From positions 1 through 64,000 of the forward strand of contig JAGWPB010000003.1 of assembly GCA_028870665.1 (NCBI GenBank): 64,000 nucleotides of DNA, given 5' to 3'. Position numbers and translations under genes: made by a program. The notes under the pieces were generated by a model. It was not told where the DNA came from. It made no database searches and saw nothing but the letters and a program-made list of their open reading frames with translations. Numbering within the stretch: position 1 is the first letter of the stretch; each line of letters begins with the position of its first letter. Origin of the DNA: Lysobacteraceae bacterium. Its GTDB lineage: Bacteria; Pseudomonadota; Gammaproteobacteria; Xanthomonadales; Rhodanobacteraceae. Positions 1 to 8,618 of this stretch are shown one piece after another.

Positions 1-2548
1 CGTCCTGCACGAACAGCACGCGCGCGGCCGAACAGCGCTGGCCGGCGGAGTCGAACGCCGAGGCGATGGCGTCCTTGACCAGCTGCTCGGGCAGCGCCGA
101 GGAATCGGCGATCAGTGCGTTCTGGCCGCCGGTTTCGGCGATCAGTGCGGCGATCGGCGCGTTGCGCGCAGCCAGGCTGCGGTTGATCGCCCACGCCGTC
201 TCGGTTGAGCCGGTGAAGGCGACGCCGGCGACACGCGCATCGCGGGTCAGCGCCGCGCCGACGGTGGGCCCGTCGCCTGGGGTCAGCTGCAGCACCGCCG
301 CCGGCACGCCGGCCTCGTGCAGCAGCAGGGTCATGGCATGCGCGATCAGGGTGGTCTGCTCGGCTGGCTTGGCGATCACCGCATTGCCGGCGGCCAATGC
401 CGCAGCAACCTGCCCGGTGAAGATCGCCAGCGGGAAGTTCCACGGGCTGATGCAGACGAACACGCCGCGACCGTGCAGTTCCAGCGCGTTGCGCTCGCCG
501 GTCGGTCCCGGCAACGGGGTCGGCGCGGCGAACAGGCGGCGCGCCTCGTGGGCGTAATAGCGCAGGAAATCGGCGGCTTCGCGCACCTCGGCGACGGCGG
601 CCCCGAGGGTCTTGCCGGCCTCGCGCACGCACAGGGCGATGAATGCCGCACGACGCGCTTCGAGCAGGTCGGCGGCGTGCTCCAGAATCAGGGCGCGCGA
701 CTCGGCAGGGGTGGCGTCCCAATCCGGTTGTGCCGCCGTTGCCTGAGTCAGCGCGTGTTCGACGGTGGCGGCATCGGCGGCCTGCCAGTGGCCGATCACC
801 CGGCGGCGATCGGCGGGATCGCTGACCGCGACCTCGGGCCCGGTGGAGGACACGCCGGGAACCAGCGGCGCAGCCCGGCGCGGCGCCAGCGCCGCATTGA
901 CGGCGGCGGCCATGGCCCTGAGGTCGTCATCGTTGGCGCTGTTGAAGCCCATGGAATTGATCCGGACGGGAAGGTAGAGGTTGATCGGCAGTGGAATCCG
1001 CGGGTGCGCCTTGTGCGCATGTGCCGCCGCCGTTTCGCAGGGATCGGCGACGAGCTCGCGCACCGGCACGCGCGCATCGACGATGCGGTTGACGAAGCTG
1101 GTGTTGGCGCCGTTCTCCAGCAGCCGGCGCACCAGATACGGCAGCAGGTCCTCATGGCTGCCGACCGGCGCGTAGACCCGGCAGGGCACATCGAGCCGGT
1201 CCGCGCCGATGATCTCGGCGTAGAGATCCGCGCCCATGCCATGCAGGCGCTGGAACTCGAACGGCCGGCCGCCGGCGTGATGGTGGATCGCGGCGATGGT
1301 GTGCGCGTTGTGGGTGGCGAAGGCCGGGTAGATCAGCGCGCTGCCGGCGTCCAGCAGGCGCCGCGCGCAGGCGAGGTAGGCGACATCGGTGTTGACCTTG
1401 CGCGTGTAGACCGGATAGCCGGCCAGGCCCTGCTCCTGCGCGCGCTTGATCTCGGCGTCCCAGTAGGCGCCCTTGACCAGGCGCACGCACCAGCGGCGCC
1501 CGGCGCGTCGGGCGCTGTCGGCCAGCCAGTCAATCACGAATGGCGCGCGCTTCAGGTAAGCCTGCACGGCGAGGCCGAAGCCGTTCCATCCCGCGAGTGA
1601 AGGATGGGCGAAGACCTCGCCGATGATCTCCAGCGACAGCTCCAGCCGGTCGGCCTCTTCGGCATCGACGGTCATGCCGATGCCTTGCGCCTTGGCCTGC
1701 TGCGCCAGTTCCAGCAGCATGGCGGTCAGCTCGGCGCGGGCGCGGGCGCGCTGGCCGACCTCGTAGCGCGGATGCAGCGCCGACAGCTTGACCGAGATCG
1801 ACGGCGCGTCGAGCACGTCGGCCCACGGACCGCGCCGGCCCAGCGCCAGGATCGCGTCCCGGTATGCCTGCAGATAGCGCGCGGCATCGGGCGCGGTCAG
1901 CGCGGCCTCGCCGAGCATGTCGTAGGAATAGCGGTAGGCGCGGTGCTCCTTGCCGGCGGCGCGGTCGAGGGCCTCGTCGATCGTGCGGCCCATCACGAAC
2001 TGATGGCCCATGATGCGCATCGCCTGGCGCACCGCCAGTCGCACCAGCGGATCGCCGGCCCGCGCGGTCAGACGCTTGAGGGCGCTGGTGAAATCGCGCT
2101 CGGTCTCCGCGCCCAGACGCACCAGACGCCCGGTCAGCATCAGGCCCCAGGTGGAGGCGTTGACGAACAGCGAGTCGCTCTTGCCGAGGTGCTTTTCCCA
2201 GTCGGCCTCGCCCAGCTTGTCCTGGATCAGGCGGTCGGCGGTACCGGAATCGGGAATGCGCAGCAGCGCTTCCGCCACGCACATCAGCAGCACGCCTTCC
2301 TCGCTGGACAGGTCGTACTGGCGCATGAAGGATTCGACCGCGGTCTGCTCGCCGGCGCGGGCACGCACGCTCTCGACCAGGGCGGCGGCGTGGTCGAGAA
2401 CCGTCGCGCGCGCTTCCGGATCAAGGCGCGCGGACTGCAGCAGTGCGCCGACCGCGGCATCCTCGTCGCGCAACCAGGCGCCGGTGATCGCGCTGCGCAG
2501 CGGATCGCCGGGGGCGGGCAGTTCGGGGCTGAGCAGGTCGGCGGTCAC
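1..2548 (-). CDS. putA: Bifunctional proline dehydrogenase / L-glutamate-gamma-semialdehyde dehydrogenase (partial, C-terminal part outside window)
   Basis: Oxidises proline to glutamate in two steps: FAD-linked proline dehydrogenase, then NAD-linked P5C dehydrogenase. The frame reads leftwards out of the window, so the C-terminus is missing. About 849 residues are visible. The N-terminal helical region has LSSEEGVLLMCVAEALLRIP. The PRODH barrel follows, with VRLVKGAYWDAEIK and a THNAHT segment. The aldehyde dehydrogenase domain has ISPWNFPLAIFTGQ, FTGSTETA and, at the window edge, SAFDSAGQRCSA carrying the catalytic Cys. I placed the start at the GTG at 2548 because the homologous part begins there. 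An in-frame ATG at 2593 would add 15 residues and is the alternative. There is no N-terminal ribbon-helix-helix domain of the kind that lets E. coli PutA repress its own operon, so autoregulation of that type is not expected. Confidence 0.95.
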   Translation of the reverse strand, partial: MTADLLSPELPAPGDPLRSAITGAWLRDEDAAVGALLQSARLDPEARATVLDHAAALVESVRARAGEQTAVESFMRQYDLSSEEGVLLMCVAEALLRIPDSGTADRLIQDKLGEADWEKHLGKSDSLFVNASTWGLMLTGRLVRLGAETERDFTSALKRLTARAGDPLVRLAVRQAMRIMGHQFVMGRTIDEALDRAAGKEHRAYRYSYDMLGEAALTAPDAARYLQAYRDAILALGRRGPWADVLDAPSISVKLSALHPRYEVGQRARARAELTAMLLELAQQAKAQGIGMTVDAEEADRLELSLEIIGEVFAHPSLAGWNGFGLAVQAYLKRAPFVIDWLADSARRAGRRWCVRLVKGAYWDAEIKRAQEQGLAGYPVYTRKVNTDVAYLACARRLLDAGSALIYPAFATHNAHTIAAIHHHAGGRPFEFQRLHGMGADLYAEIIGADRLDVPCRVYAPVGSHEDLLPYLVRRLLENGANTSFVNRIVDARVPVRELVADPCETAAAHAHKAHPRIPLPINLYLPVRINSMGFNSANDDDLRAMAAAVNAALAPRRAAPLVPGVSSTGPEVAVSDPADRRRVIGHWQAADAATVEHALTQATAAQPDWDATPAESRALILEHAADLLEARRAAFIALCVREAGKTLGAAVAEVREAADFLRYYAHEARRLFAAPTPLPGPTGERNALELHGRGVFVCISPWNFPLAIFTGQVAAALAAGNAVIAKPAEQTTLIAHAMTLLLHEAGVPAAVLQLTPGDGPTVGAALTRDARVAGVAFTGSTETAWAINRSLAARNAPIAALIAETGGQNALIADSSALPEQLVKDAIASAFDSAGQRCSAARVLFVQD

Positions 2549-2713
2549 GGGTTCGGTCTTCGTCGAGCGCCGCGGGCGCGCGCAGCCGCACATTCTAGAG
2601 GCGTGATCCGCCGCGCACCACGCCGGACCTCGCGGCCTGTGGCAGGTTGTCGCAGAGACGGCCGCGCCGCGTGCAACTTGATCGCCGTCATGGCAAGTAT
2701 CTCGACGCATTTC

Positions 2714-2743
2714 TTGCTGCACACGCGTGACGGGCAGTATTCT
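2714..2743 (+). promoter_or_regulatory. Predicted sigma-70 promoter of the cytochrome oxidase operon
   Basis: A TTGCTG -35 box (2714-2719) and a TATTCT -10 box (2738-2743) are separated by 18 bp. They lie 27 bp before the GTG start of the first gene of the block. Prediction by eye only. Confidence 0.45.
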
Positions 2744-2770
2744 TGCCGGGCTGAAGGGATACGAAATCGC

Positions 2771-3280
2771 GTGATTGCCGTCGAGTCTCCCGCACTGCCG
2801 AGTCAGCCGCTGGTGTTCTGGGTCCGGCCCAACCGGTCACTGAGCCGGCGCGGCATGGTGACGCTGTGGGGCGTGTTGGCGGGGTCGTCGATGCTGGTGG
2901 CGCTGGTCAGCGGCATGGTAGGCAATGCTTACGCGGCGCTGTTCGCGCTGGCCGAGTCGGGTGCGTTGGCGCTGGCGCTGGCGACGGTCTGGAAGGCCGG
3001 CGCGCGTGCCGAGCGCATCCGCTGCGGCGAGGATGCACTGGAGGTGCACGCGTTCCCCTCCGGCCAGCAGCGGGCCTGCTTCCAGCCCTACTGGGTGCGG
3101 TTGGGGTGGAGGCCCGGCAACGGACATCGCCGGCTGGTACTGGCTTCGCATGGACGCGAGATCGAAATCGGTGCGTTTCTCGGCGACGAGGAGCGCGAGC
3201 AGCTGCAGCAACGGCTTGAGCTTCTGCTGGCACGGGCGCATCAGCCCGCGCGGCGCGAACACGAACCTTCGGGGAACTGA
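2771..3280 (+). CDS. DUF2244 family membrane protein
   Basis: A 169-residue protein of the DUF2244 family, often found just upstream of cytochrome oxidase subunit II genes. After a short N-terminus (FWVRPNRSLSRRGM), two hydrophobic segments span roughly residues 32-50 and 54-75. A soluble C-terminal half follows with a conserved Trp-rich YWVRLGWRPG segment. I chose the GTG at 2771 because a GGGAT element lies upstream and the family homology begins shortly after. Its stop is 2 nt before the ctaC start, so translation is probably coupled. The function is not known; position suggests a role in oxidase assembly or membrane insertion, which is inference. Confidence 0.8.
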   Translation: MIAVESPALPSQPLVFWVRPNRSLSRRGMVTLWGVLAGSSMLVALVSGMVGNAYAALFALAESGALALALATVWKAGARAERIRCGEDALEVHAFPSGQQRACFQPYWVRLGWRPGNGHRRLVLASHGREIEIGAFLGDEEREQLQQRLELLLARAHQPARREHEPSGN

Positions 3281-3282
3281 CG

Positions 3283-4215
3283 ATGAGGCGAGGCAGCATG
3301 AGTTGGACGGCACGGATCGGCGCCGCACTGGCACTGGCAGCGGGCAGCGCGGCGGCGGCCGGCGCGACGGCCGCGGTCGGCCACCCGGTGCCGTGGCAGC
3401 TGAACATGACCGAGGGCGCCTCGCCGCTCTCGCACCAGGTCTACGACCTGCACATGTATGCCTTCTGGGTCTGCGTCGGCATCGGCATCGTGGTGTTCGG
3501 CGCGATGATTGTCGCGATGATGCGCTTTCGCAAATCCCGGGGCGCGGTCGCCGAAACCTGGACCCACAACACCAGGCTCGAGGTGATCTGGACGGTGGTC
3601 CCGGTGCTGATCCTGATCGCGCTGGCGCTGCCGGCGACGCGCATCCTGATCAATGAAAGCAACACCGGCGATGCCGGATTGACCGTCAAGGTCACCGGCT
3701 TCCAGTGGAAGTGGCGTTACGACTACGTCGATTACCAGGGGCGCCCGGTCAGCCGCGTCGGCTTCATCTCCAAGCTGGCGTTCAACAGCGATGAAGCGCG
3801 CCAGCTCGATTCCGGCATCAATCCCCGGTCACTGAAGTCGAAGACCGGCTATGACGACTATCTGCTCAACGTGAATCATGCGCTGGTGGTACCGACCCAC
3901 ACCAAGATCCGCTTCGTGATCACGGCCGACGATGTCATTCACGGCTGGTGGGTGCCGGCGCTGGGTTGGCAGGCCGACGCGGTGCCGGGCCTGATCCATG
4001 ACATGTGGGGCGAGATCGACACGCCCGGCACCTATCGCGGCCAGTGCGCGCAACTGTGCGGCCAGGATCACGCCTACATGCCGATCGTGATCAAGGCGGT
4101 GTCGCCGGCCGCGTTCCAGGGCTGGCTGGCGGCGCAGGAATCGCGCGCCCGGCTCGACACCATCGCGCGCACCGTGCAGGTCACACCCGTTCCCGCCCCG
4201 GCCCCCCAGGGCTGA
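3283..4215 (+). CDS. ctaC: Cytochrome c oxidase subunit II
   Basis: Subunit II of aa3-type cytochrome c oxidase. It takes electrons from cytochrome c through the binuclear CuA centre in the periplasm. The protein has an Ala-rich signal sequence, two membrane helices (about residues 56-80 and 98-117) and a cupredoxin domain. The CuA ligands are visible as C255xxxC259 with H263 and M266, plus the upstream HGWW histidine. The aromatic electron-entry patch FQWKWRYDY is present. A second in-frame ATG at 3298 has a purine-rich GAGGCGAGG before it and may be the true start, shortening the protein by five residues. Followed 26 nt later by ctaD. Confidence 0.96.
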   Translation: MRRGSMSWTARIGAALALAAGSAAAAGATAAVGHPVPWQLNMTEGASPLSHQVYDLHMYAFWVCVGIGIVVFGAMIVAMMRFRKSRGAVAETWTHNTRLEVIWTVVPVLILIALALPATRILINESNTGDAGLTVKVTGFQWKWRYDYVDYQGRPVSRVGFISKLAFNSDEARQLDSGINPRSLKSKTGYDDYLLNVNHALVVPTHTKIRFVITADDVIHGWWVPALGWQADAVPGLIHDMWGEIDTPGTYRGQCAQLCGQDHAYMPIVIKAVSPAAFQGWLAAQESRARLDTIARTVQVTPVPAPAPQG

Positions 4216-4241
4216 CCGAGTTCACCGAGAGGCAGCAAGAC

Positions 4242-5852
4242 ATGGCGACCCACGCAGGCACCCACGACGACCACGACGCCAAGCCCGGCTTTGCGCAGCG
4301 CTGGCTGTTCGCGACCAATCACAAGGACATCGGCACGATGTACCTGGTGTTCTCGCTGATCATGTTTTTCATCGGCGGGTCGATGGCGATGATCATCCGC
4401 GCCGAGCTCTTCGAGCCCGGCCTGCAGCTGGTGCAGCCGTATTTCTTCAATGAAATGACGACGATGCATGCGCTGATCATGATCTTCGGCGCGGTGATGC
4501 CGGCGTTCGTCGGCCTGGCCAACTGGATGGTTCCGCTGATGGTCGGCGCGCCGGACATGGCGCTGCCGCGCATGAACAACTGGTCGTTCTGGATCCTGCC
4601 GTTCGCCTTCGTGCTGCTGCTGTCCACCTTGTTCATGCCCGGCGGCGCGCCCGCCGCGGGCTGGGTGATGTATCCGCCCCTGGTCCTGCAGGGGGGCGAC
4701 TCGATCGCCTTCATGATCTTCGCCATCCACCTGATGGGCATCAGCTCGATCATGGGCGCGATCAACATCATCGCCACCATCCTCAATCTGCGCGCGCCGG
4801 GGATGGACCTGCTGAAGATGCCGCTGTTCGTGTGGACCTGGCTGATCACCGCGTTCCTGCTGATCGCGGTGATGCCGGTGCTGGCCGGCGCGGTCACCAT
4901 GCTGCTCACCGACAAGTTTTTCGGCACCAGCTTCTTCAACGCCGCCGGCGGCGGCGATCCGCTGCTCTACCAGCACATCTTCTGGTTCTTCGGTCACCCC
5001 GAGGTCTACATCATGATCCTGCCCGCGTTCGGGATCATCTCGGAGATCATTCCCACGTTCTCGCGCAAGCCGCTGTTCGGCTACAAGCCGATGGTCTACG
5101 CCACCGCATCGATCGCGTTCCTGTCGTTTACCGTCTGGGCGCATCACATGTTCACCGTCGGCCTGCCGCTGGGCGGGCTGCTGTTTTTCATGTACGCGAC
5201 GATGCTGATCTCGGTGCCCACCGGCGTGAAGGTGTTCAACTGGGTCACCACGATGTGGAAGGGCTCGCTGACCTTCGAGACGCCGATGCTGTTCGCGGTG
5301 GCGTTCGTGATCCTGTTCACCATCGGCGGCTTCTCCGGCGTGATGCTGGCGCTGGTGCCGGCCGATTTCCAGTATCACAACACCTATTTCGTGGTGGCGC
5401 ATTTCCATTACGTGCTGGTGTCCGGCGCGGTATTCGGGATCATGGCGGGCACCTATTACTGGATTCCGAAATGGACCGGTCACATGTACAGCGAGCGCTG
5501 GGGCAAGATCCATTTCTGGAACAGCGTGATCGCGGTCAATGTGCTGTTCTTCCCGCAGCATTTCCTCGGCCTGGCCGGCATGCCGCGACGCATCCCCGAC
5601 TACAACGTCGCCTTCGCCGACTGGAACATGGTCAGCTCGATCGGCGGTTTCTGGTTCGGCCTGTCCCAGCTGATTTTCGTCGGCAACATCATCTACACCG
5701 TGTACTTCGCCCGGCAGAAGGCCAGCGCGCGCGTGTGGGAGGGTGCCCGCGGACTCGAATGGACGGTGCCGTCACCGGCGCCGCACCACACCTTCGAAGT
5801 GCCGCCGGTGATCCTGCCGGGCATGCTCGCGCATGATGACGTCAGCCACTGA
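4242..5852 (+). CDS. ctaD: Cytochrome c oxidase subunit I
   Basis: Catalytic heme-copper subunit of the aa3 oxidase (536 residues). It reduces O2 to water at the heme a3-CuB site and pumps protons. Twelve hydrophobic segments are evident. Key motifs are visible: TTMHALIMIF with the heme a His ligand, WFFGHPEVYI with the CuB His and the cross-linked Tyr, WAHHMFTVG with the CuB His pair, and VVAHFHYVL with the heme ligands. The ATG at 4242 follows a GAGAGGCAGCAAG ribosome site and begins the family N-terminus (WLFATNHKDIGTMYL). It sits between ctaC and the cox11-type assembly gene. Confidence 0.98.
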   Translation: MATHAGTHDDHDAKPGFAQRWLFATNHKDIGTMYLVFSLIMFFIGGSMAMIIRAELFEPGLQLVQPYFFNEMTTMHALIMIFGAVMPAFVGLANWMVPLMVGAPDMALPRMNNWSFWILPFAFVLLLSTLFMPGGAPAAGWVMYPPLVLQGGDSIAFMIFAIHLMGISSIMGAINIIATILNLRAPGMDLLKMPLFVWTWLITAFLLIAVMPVLAGAVTMLLTDKFFGTSFFNAAGGGDPLLYQHIFWFFGHPEVYIMILPAFGIISEIIPTFSRKPLFGYKPMVYATASIAFLSFTVWAHHMFTVGLPLGGLLFFMYATMLISVPTGVKVFNWVTTMWKGSLTFETPMLFAVAFVILFTIGGFSGVMLALVPADFQYHNTYFVVAHFHYVLVSGAVFGIMAGTYYWIPKWTGHMYSERWGKIHFWNSVIAVNVLFFPQHFLGLAGMPRRIPDYNVAFADWNMVSSIGGFWFGLSQLIFVGNIIYTVYFARQKASARVWEGARGLEWTVPSPAPHHTFEVPPVILPGMLAHDDVSH

Positions 5853-5899
5853 CGGAGCGTCGCGCCGGGTCTCGTGACCCGGCGCCCGATCCCCGACCG

Positions 5900-6040
5900 A
5901 TGACTCCCGATACTCCCCGCAAGCCGGATGCCGACACCGACGCGCGCCATCGTGCCGCGCGCCGCACCGCTCTGATCTTTGGCGCGGTGGCGCTGGCGTT
6001 CTACGTTGCATTCATGCTGCGCATGACGGTATGGAAGTAA
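5900..6040 (+). CDS. Small single-span cytochrome oxidase assembly protein
   Basis: A 46-residue open frame that fills the gap between ctaD and the cox11-type ctaG. The first 22 residues are polar and basic (ending AARR). They are followed by one hydrophobic segment, [16 protein letters not shown], and a short MTVWK tail. Small proteins of this layout and position are annotated in proteobacteria as cytochrome oxidase small assembly protein. Its stop overlaps the next start: the last codons ATGGAAGTAA contain the cox11 ATG, a 10-nt overlap in another frame, which indicates translational coupling. It is easily missed because of its size. Confidence 0.75.
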   Translation: MTPDTPRKPDADTDARHRAARRTALIFGAVALAFYVAFMLRMTVWK

Positions 6041-6606
6041 AGCCGTCCATTGCTCGCGGCAGTACGCGGCGCGTGCTGATCCCGGCCCTGACGGTCTGCG
6101 CCGGCATGTTCCTGTTCGGATTCGCGCTGGTACCGCTGTACCGCCTGGTTTGCACGCACGTGCTCGGCATCAGGGTGGATGACGCTCCGAGCGCGGCCGC
6201 GGTTTCGGCCGTGGATCGCGCGCGCACGGTGACGGTGCAGCTGATGGGCCATGTCCACAGCGACCTGCGGTGGCAGTTCGCGCCGGAGCAGTCGCAACTG
6301 CGGGTGCATCCGGGTGCGCTGACCGTGGCCTGGTTCAGCGCCAGCAATGGCACCGCACAAGCGCTGACCGGCCATGCCGTGCCCAGCATCGCGCCCAGCC
6401 AGGCGGCGCTGTACTTCAACAAGGTCGAGTGCTTCTGCTTCACCGACCAGACCCTCAAGGCCGGCGAGAGCCGGCGCATGCCGGTGCGTTTTGCGGTCGA
6501 CCCGCAGCTGCCGCGCTCCATCTCCACGATCACCTTGGCTTACACTTTCTACGAGAACCCGCTTGCCGCGGGCACCGCGACGGTCGCGGCGGCTCCGGCG
6601 GGCTGA
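6031..6606 (+). CDS. ctaG: Cytochrome c oxidase assembly protein CtaG (Cox11 type)
   Basis: Copper chaperone that delivers copper to the CuB site of subunit I. It is a 191-residue protein with one N-terminal membrane anchor (about residues 16-36), a short [10 protein letters not shown] region and a periplasmic immunoglobulin-like domain. The copper-binding CFCF motif lies in [11 protein letters not shown], as in Cox11. The C-terminal [10 protein letters not shown] is also typical. Its start overlaps the upstream small gene by 10 nt, and ctaE follows about 20 nt later. This is unrelated in sequence to the second gene also called CtaG further downstream. Confidence 0.95.
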   Translation: MEVKPSIARGSTRRVLIPALTVCAGMFLFGFALVPLYRLVCTHVLGIRVDDAPSAAAVSAVDRARTVTVQLMGHVHSDLRWQFAPEQSQLRVHPGALTVAWFSASNGTAQALTGHAVPSIAPSQAALYFNKVECFCFTDQTLKAGESRRMPVRFAVDPQLPRSISTITLAYTFYENPLAAGTATVAAAPAG

Positions 6607-6626
6607 ACGATACGGGGATGATGACC

Positions 6627-7496
6627 ATGACACAGCAGCAGGGCGCCTATTACATACCGCACGGCAGCAAGTGGCCGATCGTCGGCGCGGTCGGCTTGTT
6701 CGCCTTCATGTGGGGCGCGGCGCACTGGGTCAACGGCTACGAGACGGAGGGGCACATCTCGTTCGCGATCGGCGTGGCGGTCATCCTGATCATGCTGTTC
6801 GGCTGGTTCGGCACCGTGATCCGCGAGTCCAACAGCGGCACCTACAACAAGCAGGTGGATCTGTCGTTCCGCATGGGCATGATGTGGTTCATCTTCTCCG
6901 AGGTGATGTTCTTCGCCGCGTTCTTCGGCGCGCTGTTCTACACCCGCGGACTGTCGGTGCCCTGGCTGGGTGGCGAGGGCCACGGCGCGATCACCAACTA
7001 CTACCTGTGGCGCGGCTACACGTCCGCCTGGCCGACCAACGGCCCGCTCGACATCGGCGGAGCCTTCCATACCATTCCGGCCTGGGGCGTGCCGCTGCTC
7101 AATACGCTGATCCTGCTGTCGTCGGGCGTCACCATCACCGTCGCCCACCATGCGCTGAAGGCCGGCTATCGCAAGCAGCTGCTGGCGTTCCTGGGGTTCA
7201 CCATCCTGCTCGGCATGGCCTTCCTGTGGTTCCAGGCGCACGAGTACATCGAGGCCTACACCCACCTCAACCTGACCCTGCACAGCGGCATCTACGGCTC
7301 GACCTTTTTCATGCTGACCGGATTCCACGGCCTGCACGTCACGCTGGGCACGATCATGCTGATCGTGATCTGGCTGCGCTGTGCCAAGGGCGACTTCTCC
7401 AAGGACAGCCATTTCGGCTTCGAAGCGGTGGCCTGGTACTGGCACTTCGTGGACATCGTCTGGGTGATGCTGTTCCTGTTCGTGTACGTGCTCTGA
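6627..7496 (+). CDS. ctaE: Cytochrome c oxidase subunit III
   Basis: Third core subunit of the aa3 oxidase (289 residues from this start). It is an integral membrane protein that stabilises the proton pump and binds phospholipids. The family start YYIPHGSKWPIVGA, the FSEVMFFAAFFGA helix, the WFQAHEYIEA segment and the C-terminal VAWYWHFVDIVW are visible. Three in-frame ATGs lie at 6618, 6621 and 6627. The last has GGGG at best spacing, so I use it; the longer form would add three residues. A strong hairpin follows the stop. Confidence 0.96.
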   Translation: MTQQQGAYYIPHGSKWPIVGAVGLFAFMWGAAHWVNGYETEGHISFAIGVAVILIMLFGWFGTVIRESNSGTYNKQVDLSFRMGMMWFIFSEVMFFAAFFGALFYTRGLSVPWLGGEGHGAITNYYLWRGYTSAWPTNGPLDIGGAFHTIPAWGVPLLNTLILLSSGVTITVAHHALKAGYRKQLLAFLGFTILLGMAFLWFQAHEYIEAYTHLNLTLHSGIYGSTFFMLTGFHGLHVTLGTIMLIVIWLRCAKGDFSKDSHFGFEAVAWYWHFVDIVWVMLFLFVYVL

Positions 7497-7527
7497 GCGT
7501 GACCGCGCCGCGGGCGCGCGCGTAGCG

Positions 7528-7558
7528 CATCGGAGCCGGCACGCGGCCGGCTCCGATG
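7528..7558 (+). terminator. Hairpin terminator after ctaE
   Basis: A perfect 13-bp stem (7528-7540 with 7546-7558) around a 5-nt loop lies 31 nt past the ctaE stop, followed by GCATTTGC. The T-run is weak, so termination may be partial or shared with the convergent gene. Confidence 0.6.
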
Positions 7559-7585
7559 GCATTTGCAGCGGTGAAGGAAACTGGC

Positions 7586-7605
7586 GATCCGCCGCGCGGC
7601 GGATC
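7586..7605 (-). terminator. Palindromic hairpin after the DUF2909-like gene
   Basis: A perfect 20-bp palindrome, GATCCGCCGC followed by its complement, lies 5 nt past the stop of the minus-strand gene. It is followed on that strand by CCAGTTTCC. It is a plausible terminator for the minus strand, and with the previous hairpin it insulates convergent transcription. Confidence 0.45.
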
Positions 7606-7610
7606 CGGCG

Positions 7611-7826
7611 TCAGCCGCCGACGTTGTGCGGATGCAGCAGGCCGGTGGCGATGCCGATGATCACCAGTGCGATCAGCAGCAGCGAGAAGCCGATGCGGCG
7701 GGTCAGCGCCCACACCGTGCGGCTGCTCCCGCCGCGATCGGTCATCATGAAAAACAGCGCCTGGCCGAGGCTGAACAGCGCCGCCAGCAGCACAACGATC
7801 AACAGGGCTTTGAAGAGAGTGGCCAT
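7611..7826 (-). CDS. Twin-transmembrane protein (DUF2909-like)
   Basis: A 71-residue protein made almost entirely of two hydrophobic segments (about residues 3-27 and 45-62). A short polar loop with MMTDRGGSSRTVWALTRR separates them. Size, layout and location beside SURF1 match the DUF2909 twin-TM family that accompanies cytochrome oxidase genes. The ATG at 7826 gives the usual short N-terminus; an ATG at 7838 would add MRRL. It is read opposite to the surrounding oxidase genes, and its start region is divergent from the SURF1 gene. Function unknown. Confidence 0.75.
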   Translation of the reverse strand: MATLFKALLIVVLLAALFSLGQALFFMMTDRGGSSRTVWALTRRIGFSLLLIALVIIGIATGLLHPHNVGG

Positions 7827-7889
7827 GAGCCTGCGCATTCGGTCCGGAACCGCTTCGAGTATAAGCCGCGACGAGGTGGTGCCGCGGTG

Positions 7890-8618
7890 ATGCGCCTGCG
7901 GCGGCCGTCGTGGTTTGCGGTGCTGTTGACGCTGGCCGGCGTGGTGCTGTTCGTGCGCCTGGGCGTCTGGCAGCTGCATCGCGCCGCCTACAAGGAGCAG
8001 CTGCTGGCGGCCTTCAGCCACGCCAGCAGCGCGCCGCTGCTGCCGTTCGCCGGGGTCGTCGGGCGGGTGCCGCACGACCACTACCGGCATGTGCAGGTGA
8101 ACGGCAGCTTCGTGCCGGGGCGCAGTTACGTGCTCGATGATCAGGCGCTGCACGGCGTCGACGGCGTCGACGTCTTCCTGCCGTTCAGGCCGGCGGGTCG
8201 CGACCGCGTGCTGCTGGTCAACATGGGCTTTCTGCCGCGCCAAGGCCCGCAGCAACGCATTCCGGGCCTGCCGCCGGTCCCGGCCGGCCCGCAGCACCTG
8301 ACCGGCCTGTACGCGCCGCCGCCGCTGCCGGGCTTCAAGATGGGCGGCAACCAGCTCGCGCGGCAAGGCCGCTGGCCCAAGCTGACGACCTACCTCGATC
8401 TGCACCAGGTGGCTGACGACCTCGGAACCGGAGTGGATCCGGGCGTGCTGCTCAGCGACCCCGACCCGGCGCAGATCTATCTGCGCGAGTGGACCCCCAC
8501 CTTCATGCCGCCGGCGCGCCACCAGGCCTATGCCTTCCAGTGGTTCTCGTTCGCGGCCGCGACGTTGGTGATTTTTTTCGTGATGCATCGCAAAGGCGAC
8601 GACTCGAATGCAGCCTGA
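7890..8618 (+). CDS. SURF1 family cytochrome oxidase biogenesis protein
   Basis: SURF1 (Shy1) homologue of 242 residues, needed for heme a insertion into subunit I. Two membrane helices flank a large periplasmic domain: one at residues 7-25 (FAVLLTLAGVVLFVRLGVWQ) and one near the C-terminus (FAAATLVIFFVM). Family motifs are visible: LGVWQLHRA, the VNGSFVPGRSYVLDD segment, VLLVNMGFLP and the AYAFQWFSF before the last helix. A GTG three nt upstream is an alternative start. The C-terminus overlaps the next start by 11 nt, so the two are likely coupled. Confidence 0.92.
   Translation: MRLRRPSWFAVLLTLAGVVLFVRLGVWQLHRAAYKEQLLAAFSHASSAPLLPFAGVVGRVPHDHYRHVQVNGSFVPGRSYVLDDQALHGVDGVDVFLPFRPAGRDRVLLVNMGFLPRQGPQQRIPGLPPVPAGPQHLTGLYAPPPLPGFKMGGNQLARQGRWPKLTTYLDLHQVADDLGTGVDPGVLLSDPDPAQIYLREWTPTFMPPARHQAYAFQWFSFAAATLVIFFVMHRKGDDSNAA

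Noticed and set aside
1604-2700. Plus-strand open frame running into the DUF2244 gene
   Set aside because: The first two thirds are antisense to putA. Only the part from 2771 has family homology.
4074-5561. Minus-strand open frame opposite ctaD
   Set aside because: Extremely rich in His, Gln, Arg and Asp, the mirror image of membrane-helix codons. It is a shadow of ctaD.
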